A stretch of 64,000 nucleotides of DNA from Deuterostichococcus epilithicus (Eukaryota > Chlorophyta > Trebouxiophyceae > Prasiolales > Stichococcaceae), in the NCBI GenBank assembly GCA_033439295.1, contig JAVTLE010000013.1, positions 930,001-994,000 on the forward strand. Direction: 5' to 3'. Below, piece by piece: positions 54,301 to 64,000 of the stretch; within the stretch, counting starts at the first letter, position 1, and every line of letters begins with the position of its first letter. The notes under the pieces were generated by a model. The model ran no database searches. It was not told the DNA's origin and was given only the letters and a program-made list of their open reading frames with translations. Made by a program: the position numbers and the translations under genes.

Positions 54301-55440
54301 AATCCTGGACGATGCTCTGAACTGCAGCAATGTGCGTCACCGACCTGGCGCATCATGCATGGGGCGGGACAGTAATTCTTGCAATATGCAATGCACAAGC
54401 GCATCGTGGATCACGCACCAGACCTGTGTCAAGATGGTCTCCAAGAAAGTGCACAGGGTAGCATACTCCTTCTCCGCCGTGATCTGCGCATGAGAGTCAG
54501 AGCACGACTACACAACAGCTCGATGCTGTTCTCGAGCGTCGACCCCTCATCTTTTGAATCTTCCCACAACAACGATTCTTGCAATATCGCATGGCAGGTG
54601 CGGTCTCAGACTTGCTGCTGGCTGAGGTTCAAAGCAGCTTGACAGGGCAGCGGCAGGAAGGCACGCACCTGGAAAACAGGCACATGCACATGGCAGCATG
54701 TGCCTTCTGGAAGCGCCTCCAGCTTGATGGGAAAATGCCCTGCAGCAGATTTGCGACAGAGTTTTCAGGACCATAAAGCTTCAGAACTAACCGTTGGACA
54801 GACAAGCCTGGGGATGCCGGGCCAGGCGTGCAAGGGATATCATGCGCACCACCATTCTCCCTCACAAAGCGTTCAAAGACCTCTCGCGGGAAGGGGAAGC
54901 TGTCGTTGAAGGGCGCCAGATGCGTGCTGCAGCAGTTGTGACGAGCCCCTGGTCAGTCCATGGTCGTGCGGGCGACATCAAACTTGCATGCAAAGCGTCG
55001 CCACACATCGGACGCATGGAGTTGCAACAGTTGGAGCTGCAATGGAGTTGCAACAGCCAGGTTTTCCTGATGACCATCCAGGGTAGCGCCTCGCCTGTGG
55101 AATTTAGCAGCCTTGTCGATGTCGTCCATCGTCCAGCGCCTGCTGATGTAGTTGTCCACTATATAGCGGATGCCATACGACACCAGCCGCGTGTCTGTTG
55201 TGTCTTTCTCATATCCCGCCCGAAATTCGCCATACTGCAAGGCAGCGTTTGGGTTTCTGAGAACAGATGTGGAGGTGCTGATCTCCGCGAAGCCCTGTAC
55301 ATTCCGATATCAAGCAGCTGCCAAATGCCACGCACCGCCACCATCTTCTGACAGTCCGGGTACTGCAGATAGTGGGACGCCTTATATGAATCCGAGATGA
55401 GGGAGATGGGCACGCTCGAGACGCCCCAGCCATGCTGCAT
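51400..55440 (-). CDS. NAMPT: Nicotinamide phosphoribosyltransferase
   Basis: Makes NMN from nicotinamide and PRPP, the first step of two-step NAD salvage. Exon 1 from 55440 has ISLISDSYKASHYLQYP. The next exon (to 55095) has YGIRYIVDNYI. Then come APFNDSFPFPREVFERF, FPIKLEALPEGT, and LCTFLETILTQVWYPTTVATLSR (about 54480-54155). The exon near 53945-53793 has SRLHDFGFRG and NFDGTDT. The exon near 53505-53343 has PATEHSVMTAWASEREA and DSYDYAA. LRPDSGDPVEAVL (about 52985-52903) and VIQGDGINVATL (about 52688-52555) follow, then GMGGGLLQKVNRD (about 52283-52136). The last exon ends with a TGA at 51400. Active-site blocks known from human NAMPT (His in DFG-x-RG, RPDSG, QGDG, GGGLLQ) are all present. 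The intron after 55095 appears to start with GC (CAG|GCGAGG). Internal edges are approximate. Confidence 0.93.
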
Positions 55441-56417
55441 GGCGCAGCTGGTCTGCCTGCTGCGGTATGACTGGCCCCTTGCACCTCCACCCGGGCACCT
55501 CGATGCAAAGGATCTGTACTGGGGCAACAGCTGCGGCGCGCAAACGGCAATGTTGCCACTGGCTGAGGCCTTGCTCCCAGCAGTTTGAAGGGACTTCGTG
55601 ATGCCTAGTGCAAACCTTGCCAGGTCGTCGGTTGTCTCTTGGGCAAATTAGGCACTCAGGTCATCACAGTGAGCGACATTGAAAGATGTGGCCCAGGAGT
55701 CTGACAAGGAGCTGCAGCAAGCACTCGTTTCGCTCCTGGGCTGCAAACAGCAGTGTTGTGACGCTTTGTCAAACTGCGTCGGGGTCTGCTGCAATTTCAT
55801 CACGTGCCCTCCATGATGGCCGTGATGTACGTGGAATCGTACATCAATGAATGACGATCTCACCCTGTTCCGCCCTGATGCGAGTCACCTGCTCACTCCG
55901 ACTCTAAAGTGCGTTACCATCTTCGCCGTGCTGCCAGCACCTTGCTGCGGGTTACATCCAAACGCACCAGGCCGCCGCTGCTGGCAAATGCATTCGGCAG
56001 CGTCCGTCAGAGCAGAGCTGTGAGGTAGCAATACCCCCCAAGCTGCTGCCGCCATCATCCTCGTTACATGACGGGGGCGGAGCCCATCAGCACGCCCTGG
56101 GGTCTCGAGTACTCCATCGTAGGTCAGCCGCGCGCACACCATCGGAGACGTGCCGCTTCCCTAGTTCGAACAAAGCAGCTGTTGTGCCGAAGAGGTCTTC
56201 TGCTTTTAGTTCACCTCAGACTTCTGTTGTGTTGATCTGCAGAGTGTCCCAAGAAACACTCCAGGGACGTTGCGGCGGTGTTTCCCGGGCTCGACGTCAC
56301 AGGCGAGCCTGCTGCCCAGCGCAGGAATGCCTGGTGCCTTTTTTCACCATTCGTCGATTGGCCTGCCCAGTTGTTGTGCACCCTGTGACCCTTCGGTTAG
56401 AGGTTGTGACGCCGCAG
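55441..56417. other. Divergent region plus unresolved 5' exons of MMADHC
   Basis: The left part is the NAMPT promoter side. In the right part, frames near 56220-56340 (reading FPGLDVTGEP) could be early MMADHC exons, since the first recognised exon enters in phase 1 and must be preceded by coding sequence. No start codon could be fixed. Confidence 0.35.
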
Positions 56418-57211
56418 GGCTGTTCGTCATCCCGACGTGTCAGCGGTCAGACATTGACCTGGTGCGCACCGGGGAAGTGGTAGCGGACGAAAAGGACCGT
56501 CTGCTGGAGCGGGTGCGTGTGTCATCGTGGGAATGCGCTCTTTGTCTCTGAACTTGCTGCGTGCCGCCGTTCGAATGCGAAGCTTCGGAAGCACAGCAAG
56601 GCCGCATCCGGACCCACTACCCATGTTAGCTGAGGTCACATGTACTTGGCCTGCGGCGCAGTTCTGCGAGTTTGCAAAGGCAGCGTGCGATGCGCTCATA
56701 GCAAACGGCTACTGGGCGGACTACATCGATCCCTGCTCTGGGCTCCCGGTGCGTGACACTGATATCACCCCGCTGGTCATAGCCATGCGCACAGGCACAT
56801 GCTTCGCTGACCTGCCCTGGCATGCACTGGTACCATCCAAGCTCGCAGCACTGTTGCTCCAATGCGATGCAGATGGTGCACCGAGACTCCACTGTACCGT
56901 ATGGGGAGGTTGACGGTTTCAGCACCTTGCTCGGATACAAGACCTTCAATGCGGGCTGCTGTAAGGTGACACTGCAGAACAATCGATGTTAGGACGGCCT
57001 TGCTGTTAGACGCGCATTCAGCATACCGAGACCGGGATGCCGAGGCATAGAATTCAGGTAAGCGCCAACCCGCCTGGATCCTCCGATGCAGATCCTCCTG
57101 CACCCGCGGTGGGGGTCATCAATCTATCCTGCAAGCATGTTCGTGAAGGCGCCGCTTACGGAGATCCAAGCGGCTCTGGCGGCAGCCTCCGCAAAGCCGC
57201 CGGCGCAGTGA
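56418..57211 (+). CDS. MMADHC: Cobalamin trafficking protein CblD (MMADHC-like), 5' end unresolved
   Basis: CblD receives processed cobalamin from CblC and directs it to methionine synthase and methylmalonyl-CoA mutase. Four phase-consistent exons: 56418-56512 (LFVIPTCQRSDIDLVRTGE, KDRLLER), 56662-56748 (FAKAACDALIANGYWADYID then PCSGLP), 56873-56965 (YGEVDGFSTLLGYKTFNAGCCK), 57092-57211 (LLHPRWGSSIYPASMF, ending PPAQ stop). The A-EGYWADFIDP-SGL block and the GCCK/HP-WG-YPA-FT region are the hallmarks of the family as I remember it. The N-terminus, which in human carries the mitochondrial signal, is not resolved. Its presence suggests the alga handles vitamin B12 internally. Confidence 0.85.
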
Positions 57212-57689
57212 CGCAGACTGCGTGTGCAGCCAGTTGTCGAGGGCTGCATATGCTGGCAGAGTGTTGTGCATCACATGCAATCGCCCCGAAACGAACGGCA
57301 GGACATGCTGAGGCGCACCTGTCTGTCACAAAAGGCGCGCAAAACAGTTTCTCGACAACGTGCGCCAGCAGGCAATGCCAATGGCCTGGATTTCGTTACC
57401 TTTCCATTGGGCGATCGATGTCGCAAATCGGCCCAACGTGTCAGACCTGTCTGAATGAAGGAGTTGTAGTAACGAGGGTCAGCGATAGCGGCGGCAAGTG
57501 GATGACGTCGTTGACATCGCTACATCTTAGCCTCCTCCTCAAGCCAGCACCTCAACGGCAGAAACACTCGTAGGCTATGTTCTAGGGGCTGAGTGTAGCA
57601 TTTTTTGCTGCTGTTTGACACTGTTGCTACTGCTGTTTGCCGCTGCTGCTGTTGCCACACTCAAATCACCCGTGCTGTGCGTGCTGAGC
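57212..57689. other. Intergenic region, nothing recognised
   Basis: Between the MMADHC stop and the approximate start of the F-box/LRR-like gene. A CTGTTG/CTGCTG-rich run near 57606-57655 is the only visible feature. Confidence 0.4.
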
Positions 57690-60633
57690 TCATGCACATC
57701 TCACCACCGTGGCTGCTTCTTACCTCGAAGAATCTTGGCTTTGGCGGCGTTGCATACAAGCTTGCAACCAGGAGGTGCACCGGAGTGGTGCAGGTCGCAG
57801 CGGACACATTCGAGCCGAACTGGCAGCCTCGAGATCATGTCATTATGCAAGGCATGGCACGAGCTGCTGGCGCCGGAACACAGCCCGCTGTGGCAGGCCC
57901 TGGTCCTGGCATCCTCACCCAACATGGCCCACATCCGGATCGAACTCCTTATGAGCATGAGCTGGCAGGAGTTCGACGCGCTGCAGCGGTGGCTGCGACG
58001 GTGCTCGCCGCAGCTGCGCCAGTTGGAGTGCAGCGCCCGATTTCATGTCATCGCACGTGCGCACACCCGGGCACTGGCATTGGCTCGTGCACCGCATCCT
58101 GCGTCGTCCTAAAACCCATGATGCCGACGTTACTGCCAGAGATGCTGCCGAAGAGTGCGCATGCGGCCTTGGCATCCAGGCTTTGGATGCAACTTGGAAT
58201 TCGCCTGTTGACGGCTGGTTGTTCCCCCAAATGCAGTACAATGAGGAGGGAGCGGGCCTTCTCAACGCGGTGCTGGCGCCGCTGTGCTACTCTGGGGTCT
58301 GGGCTGCAGGAGGCCCTACGACTGGACGACCTGGCGATCGCAGACCTCAACGGCAGCAGCCTGTCGTGCATCAGCTCCCTTCGTTCTCGGCGGCAGCCTG
58401 CGCCAGCTGGCCATCTTGAATATGTACCAGGTGCCGCACAGCGCCGCGCTCAACCTCGTCCGCAAGCCTGCCGCTGCTGCAGGTGTGATGCGCTGCTATT
58501 CACTCGTTTGGAACAACGAACCCGGCTTCATCGTCATAGGCTTCGCCAACATGCCGCTCGCTGGCGTGTTGATTGAGCTGCAGCCTGACACTCCAGCCAA
58601 AAACGCCAGGACGGCTCACCTGCAACAAGCCATGTGATTGAATACCTTACATCTTGATGCAGGATCTGGTGATGATCTTCGACAGATTAAGGACGGCGTT
58701 GGCCCGGAAACCTGACAAGAGATCCACTCACCTCTGATACCTGGTATCCACTCGGCAACCTGGTGATATAGGTGTAGCTGAACACTGCAGCATACTTTGC
58801 ACAGGACCTGGCGATGACATTCGACAGGCGGGAGGGGGACGGCGTTTGGGCGGAGGACCCGCCGGAAGTACTGCAGCTGTTTGACGCCGCCGCGCTTCAC
58901 TGCCCTGCGCTGCAATCACTAGCGCTTGCGGCTTGGGGCGACTCGTACTACGACCGGTCCTTGGCCAGGCCTCTGCCAGAACACCTTTCGGCGCTATCGC
59001 AGCTAACCGCCCTAGCGCTGCACGGCGCGCAACTGACCGGGGTGGGCCGCTGGCCGCCCTGACCGCGGTGCGCCAGCTATCACTGGTCGATTGTGCGCCA
59101 ACCGGCGAGCCTCATGGCGAGGCACTGCGGCACTCGCTGTCGGCGCTCGAAAATCTGCACACCCTGCAGGTGCGCAGCAACTGCACGAAGTGCTGTGTTG
59201 CTGATCGCTTTCCAAGACTGAAGCAGGAAACTGGTGCTGCACGTGTTGTGTGCCCGCAATTTGATGAAGGCATTGGCTCCTGGTGTCCGCCACACACAGC
59301 TGCCATGCAGCCTGCCATGTAATCAGCGCTGTCACCCACCATCCTATGACCAACCTCATGACCATCCCACAGGCCAGTGGCCTGTCCTGGGAGGACGATC
59401 TGCCGTCGAGCCTAACCAAGCTGGCGCTGCTGCCGGATACCGAGGACCCATGGCAGCGGGAGGACCAGCAGCAGCTGTTTGGCGACTTTGCCGAGGCGCA
59501 GCTGCCAGGACTGACGGCCCTGCACCACCTTAATATCCATGGCGCCGCTGAGTGGCTGCAGCCGTATGTGCCCGCTATCGTTGCCGCAGCCGGCGCCATG
59601 CGACACCTGCGCAGCCTGCACCTGGTGAGTTACCGGTGGGCATGCCTGTGCCATGCTCCGTGCCACTGTGCGGCACAGCGTCATGCCATGCTGCCTGCAA
59701 GCCAAACGCGATGCGAGCTCTTGTACAGTGGCTTCTTCTTAACAGAGCGCTGAACCGCAGTGCTGACGCAGGTGAGATGCGGACTCGCGCAGCTGCCTTC
59801 AGACCTGACAGGCCTGGCGCGGGCGGAGCTTCTGGACCTTCGCGGCAATGAGGGCCTGGTGCATGACACCACGAGGCACTTTTGACTGCCGGCCTGGATC
59901 ACCTGACAGCCTGCCGCACCATTGACCTTCGCATTGGCTACGGTGCCGGTGAGATGCGCTGTGTTCTCCTGTGATTTCCGACTTCTTCTCAGTGTGAAGC
60001 TGCATCTTGGGAAGCTACCGTATGGTGGCTTGGACGTGCCCTGCGCTGCGGCCCGCGCGCCGCTCTGCCATGCCTCTGGAAAGCTTGCATGCCAGTCGAC
60101 GTACAGGCTGCCTCAGTGCGGGGATTACAAACATGCTCCAGGCGGCGCTATAGGCACACCCTGGTGATAGGCTACCCTGTGAAAAAGGGATTTTCAGTCA
60201 GATATTGGCAACAAGTCAGTCAGATATTGGCAACTGCATGCAGGCTCAGAGCCGTGGCGGGTGTGCTGGCACGCCTGCACTGGAAGCGCTTGTGTCCACG
60301 GTGAGGACGCACGGCTCGCACGAGCTGCGCGCCGCGCGGCTGCCGGTGCTGCCGCCAGTGCGGCTGGACGCGGACTGCGACGAGTCGTACGTTTGGGGCA
60401 ACGTCGACGTGGAGCTGCCTTTCGAGGCGGTGGGGCCGCTTCTGGGGCAGCGGCTGACACGCTTCGTGTTGCGGGTCTACGAGTGCCTGGACGTTTCCGA
60501 GTCCGAGACCGAGTCTGATTGGGAAGCCGATCACGATCAAAATGGATGGGGTATGGAGTACGACGATGGTTATGCTCACCCGCACGAGCCGGACTCTAAA
60601 TCTCAGTCTTCATACGCCAGTGATGAGGGATGA
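57690..60633 (+). pseudogene. F-box/leucine-rich-repeat-like gene with apparent frame breaks
   Basis: An early exon (from about 57855) reads AWHELLAPEHSPLWQALVL, the closing half of an F-box. LRR-like exons follow: LGSGLQEALRLDDLAIADLNG (near 58300), GGSLRQLAILNMYQVP (near 58400), SLALAAWGDSYYD and LTALALHGAQL (58805-59038), AALTAVRQLSLVDC (59050-59169), and SLTKLALLPD with LRSLHL (59371-59624). Further LRR-like reading continues near 59770-59950. The last exon (about 60265-60633) is acidic and Ser-rich. At four places the LRR reading continues only in another frame, near 58296, 58385, 59040 and 59890. Each is at a short homopolymer run with no room for a normal intron. Either the gene is decaying or the assembly has homopolymer errors. 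If intact, it would be an SCF substrate receptor. Confidence 0.6.
58661..58860 (+). repeat. LRR exon start (58803) and its decayed upstream copy
   Basis: The exon begins ACCTGGCGATGACATTCGACAG. The intron at 58661-58712 has ATCTGGTGATGATCTTCGACAG followed by a similar GGACGGCGTT block. Both would read DL-M-FDR. Confidence 0.8.
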
Positions 60634-61040
60634 GGGCCGCGGTGGCTGTCTACCGTTTCATACCTTGGACAAATTCTTAGGGGCATACGACGTGTTGCGT
60701 CAGAAACTCTTCCTGTGCTTCGGATCGCTCAATTTGCTCAAAAATCATTGATCCTGTGTGCTGTGGGGTTGCTTGAAAGTAGTTGCACTGAATTTGAGTG
60801 CGCACCGCTGGGTTTAGCCAGGCTGTGCAAATGCCCGCCCGCAGCAAATGTTCACAGTATATGAACCAATATTTGGCCTCTGTCCACAAGAGCTAATCCG
60901 ATACGTCGTGGCACTCGCGCGCAGCAACCCCGACTGTTGCCAATCCCATCGGCAACCACACCTTCGTTGTGTTGTAAGCTGTCCAACGTGCACGTGGTCC
61001 TTTGCGCCACAGTGTCAATCGAAAGGCAAATATCAGGCAC
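60634..61040. other. Intergenic region, nothing recognised
   Basis: Between the LRR-like gene stop and the methyltransferase start. AT-richer than the exons, without a clear signal. Confidence 0.4.
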
Positions 61041-63417
61041 ATGAGGCCTGGCATTGTCTCGCGGAGAGGACTTTTCATTGAGCTCATCGCGGCAGCGGCA
61101 CTGCTGCGCTGTGGACTGCAACACCTCAACAAATGGCTTTCGGACAGGAGGTTCGACGGCCTCGAAGGTGGATGCTGCACCACCACCGCGAAATGTGTCC
61201 TTTGCTGATTGTATTTTGTGCGGCAGGTGCACAGGTGCCCCTGTCGCAGGTGCCCCTGTGCACCTGCGACTGTGTATTGTAGAAACGTTCCCACCATACG
61301 CCCTGTCAAGAATGCTCCTCATCAACCTGTTCGTGGACAACACGCAGGCATCGTGAGCTTCTCCTCTCGCATCATTGCGGCATGGCGGGCCCTCGAGTCG
61401 GAGCAGGGCGAGGCGGCGCTGTTCAGCGATCCGCTCGCCAGAGTTCTGGCGGGGGACCGGGCGCTGAGCCGCGCGAAGGCGCGCATCGAGGTGGGTTCCA
61501 CGTGCCAACACAGCAGTGAGTACCGTGACAAGCTGGCGGCCGAACAGGGCGCATCCAGTGCGTCTGCTCTCGCTGCAGCCCTCTGGCGGCGATAGGTATC
61601 GGTGCATTCGACTTCAGCCCCAAGTGCGGCTCTGTGAATCAAGCTGTGGTGCATTGCGAGCTGCAGGCGCAGGGGGGCGTGCTGCCGGCGGAGGAGCAAG
61701 CGGCCACCGGCCGCATGTACAAAATCACACGCGTCGCGATCCGCACCCTGTGGTTTGACCGGCAGCTGCTTGCGGCGCTGGACACTGAGCGGCAGCCGCA
61801 GCCGCTGCTGGTGGACCTGCGGAGTGACGACAGCATTGACGACAGCAGCTCCTCCGGCGGCAGCAATGCCGCGAGCGGCGGCGGGGTGCGCCTGAGCCTG
61901 CGGCGCAACGCCACGCCGCGGCAGGTGGTGCTGCTGGGGGCTGGCATGGACACGAGGGCCTGGCGGCTGCCGCTCCCGCAGGGTAAGACTTCGTACTCGG
62001 ATTTACCGTTCAATTCGCATTGGAACACCGACAGGAGGTTACTGATCCCATTCGTCAGCATGAACATCAGGGCCTGGCGGCTGCCGCTCCATGCCAGGTG
62101 GGGTTCCGGACCTGATCTGCGGCTTTGTAAGGTGCTGCCGGGCGGCAGTTGGCTTCCCACCCACGTCTGCGCAGTTGAACACATCAGTGAAGACCGGCCT
62201 TGTCTGCACACGGGCTTGCAGGTATGCAAGACTGACGGAAGTGTTGCCCTGCTGCAGGCGTAAGGTGGTTCGAGGTGGACCGGGCGGATGTGCTGGCGGC
62301 CAAGCAAACGGCCATGACAGCGGCAGGCGCCACCTACGGCTCCAGCGGTGAGTGATGCGTGGTGCTTTGCAATGTTCTAGCTGTCAGTGATGTCCATGAT
62401 TCAGTGGGGCCTATTGATCAAGTTGCACACCTGGGCTTGACAGGTCTAAATACCTGAGCACCACCTGTCCACCACATGCAATCACCGATGGCTTCTGCAT
62501 GTGGTTCGACTGCAGCAGCAGCTGTAGCCACAGCTGCAGCGTCGAGCTTTACGTTGCGGGCAGAGAGCTATGCACCCCTGGAGGCAGACCTGAGGGAGGA
62601 AGGGTGGACCCGGGGCCTTCAAGCCCAAGGCTTTGACCGCTCCGCGCCAACCGTGTGGCTTGCCGAGGTGCCGCCCGGCTACACTTTTTCTGCCCTGACG
62701 CATGTCCCACTGCTGCATTGGCGTACTGCATGGTGTCAACATGCGGCTGCTGTCTGTGCAACATGAAGGATACACTACTATCGTGCGTGTGCAGGGTCTG
62801 CTGATGTATCTGGAGCAGGATGCCAATTTCACCATGCTGCGGGAGATTGCCGGTGAGCACAGACTGCGCAGTGTTTGAGCATGTCCCATTGAGCAGATCC
62901 CAGCATGATTGGCGACGATAAACTCGTCAACTAATCAAGTGAGTTTGCAATTTTCGCAAGCACTGGGCTGCAGATTCGTCCGCGCCGGGCAGCGTGTTTC
63001 TTGGGCTGAGCGTCACCGAGGCGGTCATCCAGAACATCAGGGCCAAGCGCTCGGCGGGAGCCCTGCTCAGCCAGTTCGTGTGGGGGTGCCCGCCAGACCC
63101 CCGCCACGTATGGACGCCTCTGCAGAATGTCAACTGCCGCTCAACCTGACGTGTGCGAAGTTCTGATGTGTGCGCAATTGCGGCGCTGCCTGTGGATGTG
63201 CCCGAGTTGTGTTGCACTCCGGAACAGATCAGAACCTTCATACATGCATGTGCAGGTGTTCCAGGGCCTCGGCTTTGACGTGCAGAGGACGGACACGCGC
63301 ACTGAGATGGTCGAGGACTTTGGTCTGAAGAAGAGCATTGTCGACTTCAGCACTGCGCCGGCGCGGGAGTACAATTCCTTGTTCATTGTTGCGACTCCGT
63401 CACGCAAGGCCGACTAG
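61041..63417 (+). CDS. SAM-dependent methyltransferase, LCMT/PPM family
   Basis: Eight exons keep phase throughout (61041-61167, 61348-61490, 61667-61982, 62258-62347, 62540-62667, 62795-62852, 62974-63107, 63256-63417), giving 385 residues. The N-terminus has a hydrophobic helix (LIAAAALLRC), possibly an anchor or targeting signal. The family pattern follows: SRIIAAWRALESE with LFSDPLA, RTLWFDRQL, the SAM-binding VVLLGAGMDTRAWRLP, FEVDRADVLAAKQ, APTVWLAEGLLMYL and the C-terminal GFDV segment. This matches the leucine carboxyl methyltransferase-like fold (PF04072), closer to the bacterial-type members that start SLTSRxIAAxRAxE than to PP2A methyltransferase. The substrate is unknown. A second copy of the WRLPL block lies inside the intron after 61982. 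Confidence 0.88.
61949..62098 (+). repeat. Methyltransferase exon end (61982) and its downstream copy
   Basis: The last 34 bases of the exon (encoding TRAWRLPLPQ) recur at 62063-62098 within the intron, with 22 identical bases in a row and an AGGT at the end. This is one of the best preserved copies in the window. Confidence 0.88.
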
Positions 63418-63613
63418 AACAGCAGTTCAGCATCATTTCAGCATCAGTTATGCTTCATTGTCGTAATGTACAATACCATGTACCTTTAAAACCATGCCAT
63501 GTGCCGTCATTGTGGCTGCTGTCGATGCACTGATTGCATCCACACTGCAGCATTTCTCCGACGCTGTGCTCTCTGCTCTCGGTCGCAACTCTCGTCAAAT
63601 TCCCCTCCAGTGC

Positions 63614-64000
63614 TCAAACGCGTTCCAAAAGGAAGATGTTCGACTTGTCGTCACGCCCCACCCGGAGCCGTTGATCGACATAGGTGATGTCCAGCCAGCC
63701 CGCGGGGTTGAAAATGGACAGCAGCATGTCGTAATTCTGCTCGAACAACGCCTGCAGCTGCGTCGGCTCCTGTGCGCGCATGGGCCAAGCAGTCACTGAT
63801 TGCACTGTTGGCTTAAGTTCATCATGTGGAGTTGTGACCCTGTCGTGCGTGCAGAGTTGTGACCCTGTCATACAACATGAGGACATGGCCCCACCACTGA
63901 AGCTGGATGGCAGACCGAACTTGCCTAGCATGTCAGACAGGACCACTTGCTATGGAGCTCGGAAATGGAGCTCACCAGGACAGCTTTCTCGAATTGGATG
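63614..64000 (-). CDS. Plastid lipid-associated protein (fibrillin/PAP), 3' end only
   Basis: The last exon (63769-63614, 52 codons) reads [30 protein letters not shown], in two pieces, then [17 protein letters not shown] and stop. The block GWLD-TYVD--LR-GRD-K-N-F-L is the C-terminal signature of fibrillins, which bind lipids in plastoglobules and thylakoids. An intron runs upstream from 63770. No further exon could be recognised before the window ends. It is convergent with the methyltransferase, 196 bases away. Confidence 0.75.

Overview
The window looks like nuclear DNA of a GC-rich green alga (Chlorophyta, probably a trebouxiophyte; the class is inference). Exons are short, GC-rich and joined by many small introns whose donors are very often GTGCG or GTGAG. 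Several genes are followed by the green-algal poly(A) signal TGTAA. The gene content includes plastid families (a protease-dead FtsH and a fibrillin) next to plant-type histidine biosynthesis. I see no rRNA, tRNA, CRISPR array or recognisable transposon.

Layout: 1-4697 (-) WRN-type RecQ helicase, running off the left edge; 5139-15580 (+) kinesin-4; 16274-18216 (-) MYND zinc-finger protein; 19958-24275 (-) NELF-C/D (TH1); 24859-26263 (+) F-box protein; 26557-28948 (-) bifunctional HISN2; 29283-29664 (+) 80-residue membrane protein; 29714-30666 (+) DPH4; 30805-32616 (+) unknown membrane protein; 32925-41073 (-) FtsHi; 41651-47373 (-) DDX1; 48642-50969 (+) tRNA-splicing endonuclease subunit SEN54; 51400-55440 (-) NAMPT; about 56418-57211 (+) MMADHC/CblD; about 57690-60633 (+) F-box/LRR-like gene with apparent frame breaks; 61041-63417 (+) LCMT-type methyltransferase; 63614-64000 (-) the 3' end of a fibrillin.

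Functional links: DDX1 (tRNA ligase complex) and SEN54 (tRNA splicing endonuclease) are head to head and may share a promoter. The 80-residue protein, DPH4 and the next membrane protein are in tandem with gaps of 49 and 138 bases and no TGTAA between them, so they are a candidate polycistronic unit. NAMPT and MMADHC form a divergent pair of cofactor genes (NAD salvage, cobalamin trafficking).

The most unusual pattern is structural. In at least six genes the introns contain degraded copies of the neighbouring exon edge, often with its splice site. FtsHi is richest, with four copies of one exon start in tandem, three of them in one open frame. Five introns also appear to use GC donors of the form AG|GCG. 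Exon joins are my own reading from splice signals, reading phase and remembered family alignments; no search was run.
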